Source of the DNA: Labrys monachus
Lineage (GTDB): Bacteria > Pseudomonadota > Alphaproteobacteria > Rhizobiales > Labraceae
Direction of reading: 5' to 3'
Assembly (NCBI RefSeq): GCF_030814655.1
Contig: NZ_JAUSVK010000001.1
Coordinates: 3,727,001-3,791,000, forward strand
DNA: 64,000 nt
Below the pieces are notes generated by a model, which did not search any database, was not told the origin of the DNA, and was given only the letters and a program-made list of their open reading frames with translations. Positions 63,554-64,000 of the stretch are shown piece by piece (the stretch's first letter is position 1; every line of letters starts with the position of its first letter). Both the position numbers and the translations under genes were made by a program.

Positions 63554-64000
63554 TTACCTGGCCAGCAGGCGCAGCAGAACGATGTTCTTGCTGTGGTCCT
63601 TGTCTTCGGTGCTGCCGGCGACGACGATCAGTTTGGAGCCGTCGATCACCAGGCCGCTGGCCACGTCGTCGCCGGCGCCCAGCGAGATGCCGAACACGCC
63701 GTCCGGCGTACCGTCATTGTTGCCGTCCGCGCCGAAGCTCTTGTCCAGTTGGCCGCTGGCCAGATAACGGGCAACAGCGATATTCTTGCTGCCACCGTCG
63801 GTGTGGTAGCCGGCGACGACGATCTTGCCGTCGGGCTGGAGGCCCAGCGAAGTGGCGGCATCGTCGCCCTTGCCGAGATCGAGGCTGACGAAACCGTCCG
63901 GCGTGCCGTCATTGCCGCCATCCGCGCCGAAGGTGGTGTCCAGTCTGCCGTTGTGCAGGAAGCGGGCGAGCACGAAGTTCGAACTGCCATCCTTGCCGAC
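63554..64000 (-). CDS. Delta-60-repeat protein (C-terminal part; 5' end outside the window)
   Basis: The frame is open through the right edge of the window, and 148 residues are visible. Two delta-60-type repeats are clear: FLHNGRLDTTFGADGGNDGTPDG followed by LGLQPDGKIVVAGYHTDG, and YLASGQLDKSFGADGNNDGTPDG followed by LVIDGSKLIVVAG. The spaced D, G and N residues resemble calcium-binding loops. Such proteins are usually secreted or surface propellers. The internal GTG at 63973 is not a start, since the repeat continues upstream of it. Confidence 0.82.
   Translation of the reverse strand, partial: VGKDGSSNFVLARFLHNGRLDTTFGADGGNDGTPDGFVSLDLGKGDDAATSLGLQPDGKIVVAGYHTDGGSKNIAVARYLASGQLDKSFGADGNNDGTPDGVFGISLGAGDDVASGLVIDGSKLIVVAGSTEDKDHSKNIVLLRLLAR

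Noticed and set aside
1-64000. CRISPR arrays, rRNA, tRNA or riboswitches
   Set aside because: No regularly spaced direct repeats, no rRNA segments and no recognisable tRNA cloverleaf or riboswitch core were noticed on either strand; a covariance-model search would be needed to exclude small RNAs.

Overview
The window is GC-rich, densely coded DNA with many four-base ATGA stop/start overlaps and GGAGG-type ribosome binding sites. The gene content (CUT2 sugar-type ABC transporters, CoxSML-type molybdenum hydroxylase, FCD and UTRA GntR regulators, UbiD/UbiX, opine/hydroxyproline-oxidase-like flavoproteins) points to an alphaproteobacterium of the order Hyphomicrobiales. That placement is inferred from style and content; no rRNA or tRNA gene is present to fix it.

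Layout. (1) 1-4.1 kb: the end of a LysR-type regulator, then a damaged region in which an IS5-family element separates an N-terminal restriction-endonuclease-like piece from an unrelated-looking downstream piece, followed by gene debris. (2) 4.1-17.7 kb: an alpha/beta hydrolase, an SCP2-like protein, an aldehyde dehydrogenase and a GntR regulator, then two complete CUT2 transporters in tandem (8.3-13.2 kb and 13.5-16.5 kb) and a serine hydrolase of the beta-lactamase/EstB type. (3) 17.8-27.8 kb: a three-subunit molybdenum hydroxylase (CoxM, CoxS, CoxL-like) interleaved with a full LeuB/LeuC/LeuD set, a LysR regulator, and a divergent SDR plus a glutaredoxin-DinB fusion. (4) 27.9-34.0 kb: a polar-amino-acid ABC transporter, a ThDP-dependent enzyme and a second aldehyde dehydrogenase. 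(5) 34.2-43.1 kb, divergent from (4): a HutC-type regulator, a UbiD decarboxylase cut in two by an IS3-family element (3-bp target duplication), UbiX, a Cys-Cys racemase-family protein, a three-subunit FAD/2Fe-2S dehydrogenase and a sarcosine-oxidase-like enzyme. (6) 43.3-49.6 kb: UspA, a YhiI-RbbA-YhhJ-like exporter and a DUF4337 protein. (7) 49.9-55.3 kb: a small sugar-acid catabolic cluster (frameshifted binding protein, SMP-30 lactonase, FCD-GntR regulator, HpaI-type aldolase, FAD-linked oxidase). (8) 55.4-64 kb: short hypothetical genes, several gene remnants, a cupin, DUF899 with a divergent HTH protein, a beta-propeller, HxlR/SnoaL/SDR, an esterase and the end of a delta-60-repeat protein.

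How it may work together. Regions 2 and 3 read as a scavenging unit: two periplasmic-binding-protein transporters bring in a small organic substrate, two hydrolases cleave it, and a molybdenum hydroxylase plus an isopropylmalate-type isomerase/dehydrogenase process the product. Regions 4 and 5 share a central regulatory region with GATATC palindromes. They read as a second unit in which an imported amino or imino acid is oxidised, decarboxylated and converted through an aldehyde to an acid, with a UbiD/UbiX branch now broken by an insertion sequence. Neither substrate can be named from sequence alone. The most unusual architecture is the interleaving of CoxSML with LeuBCD.
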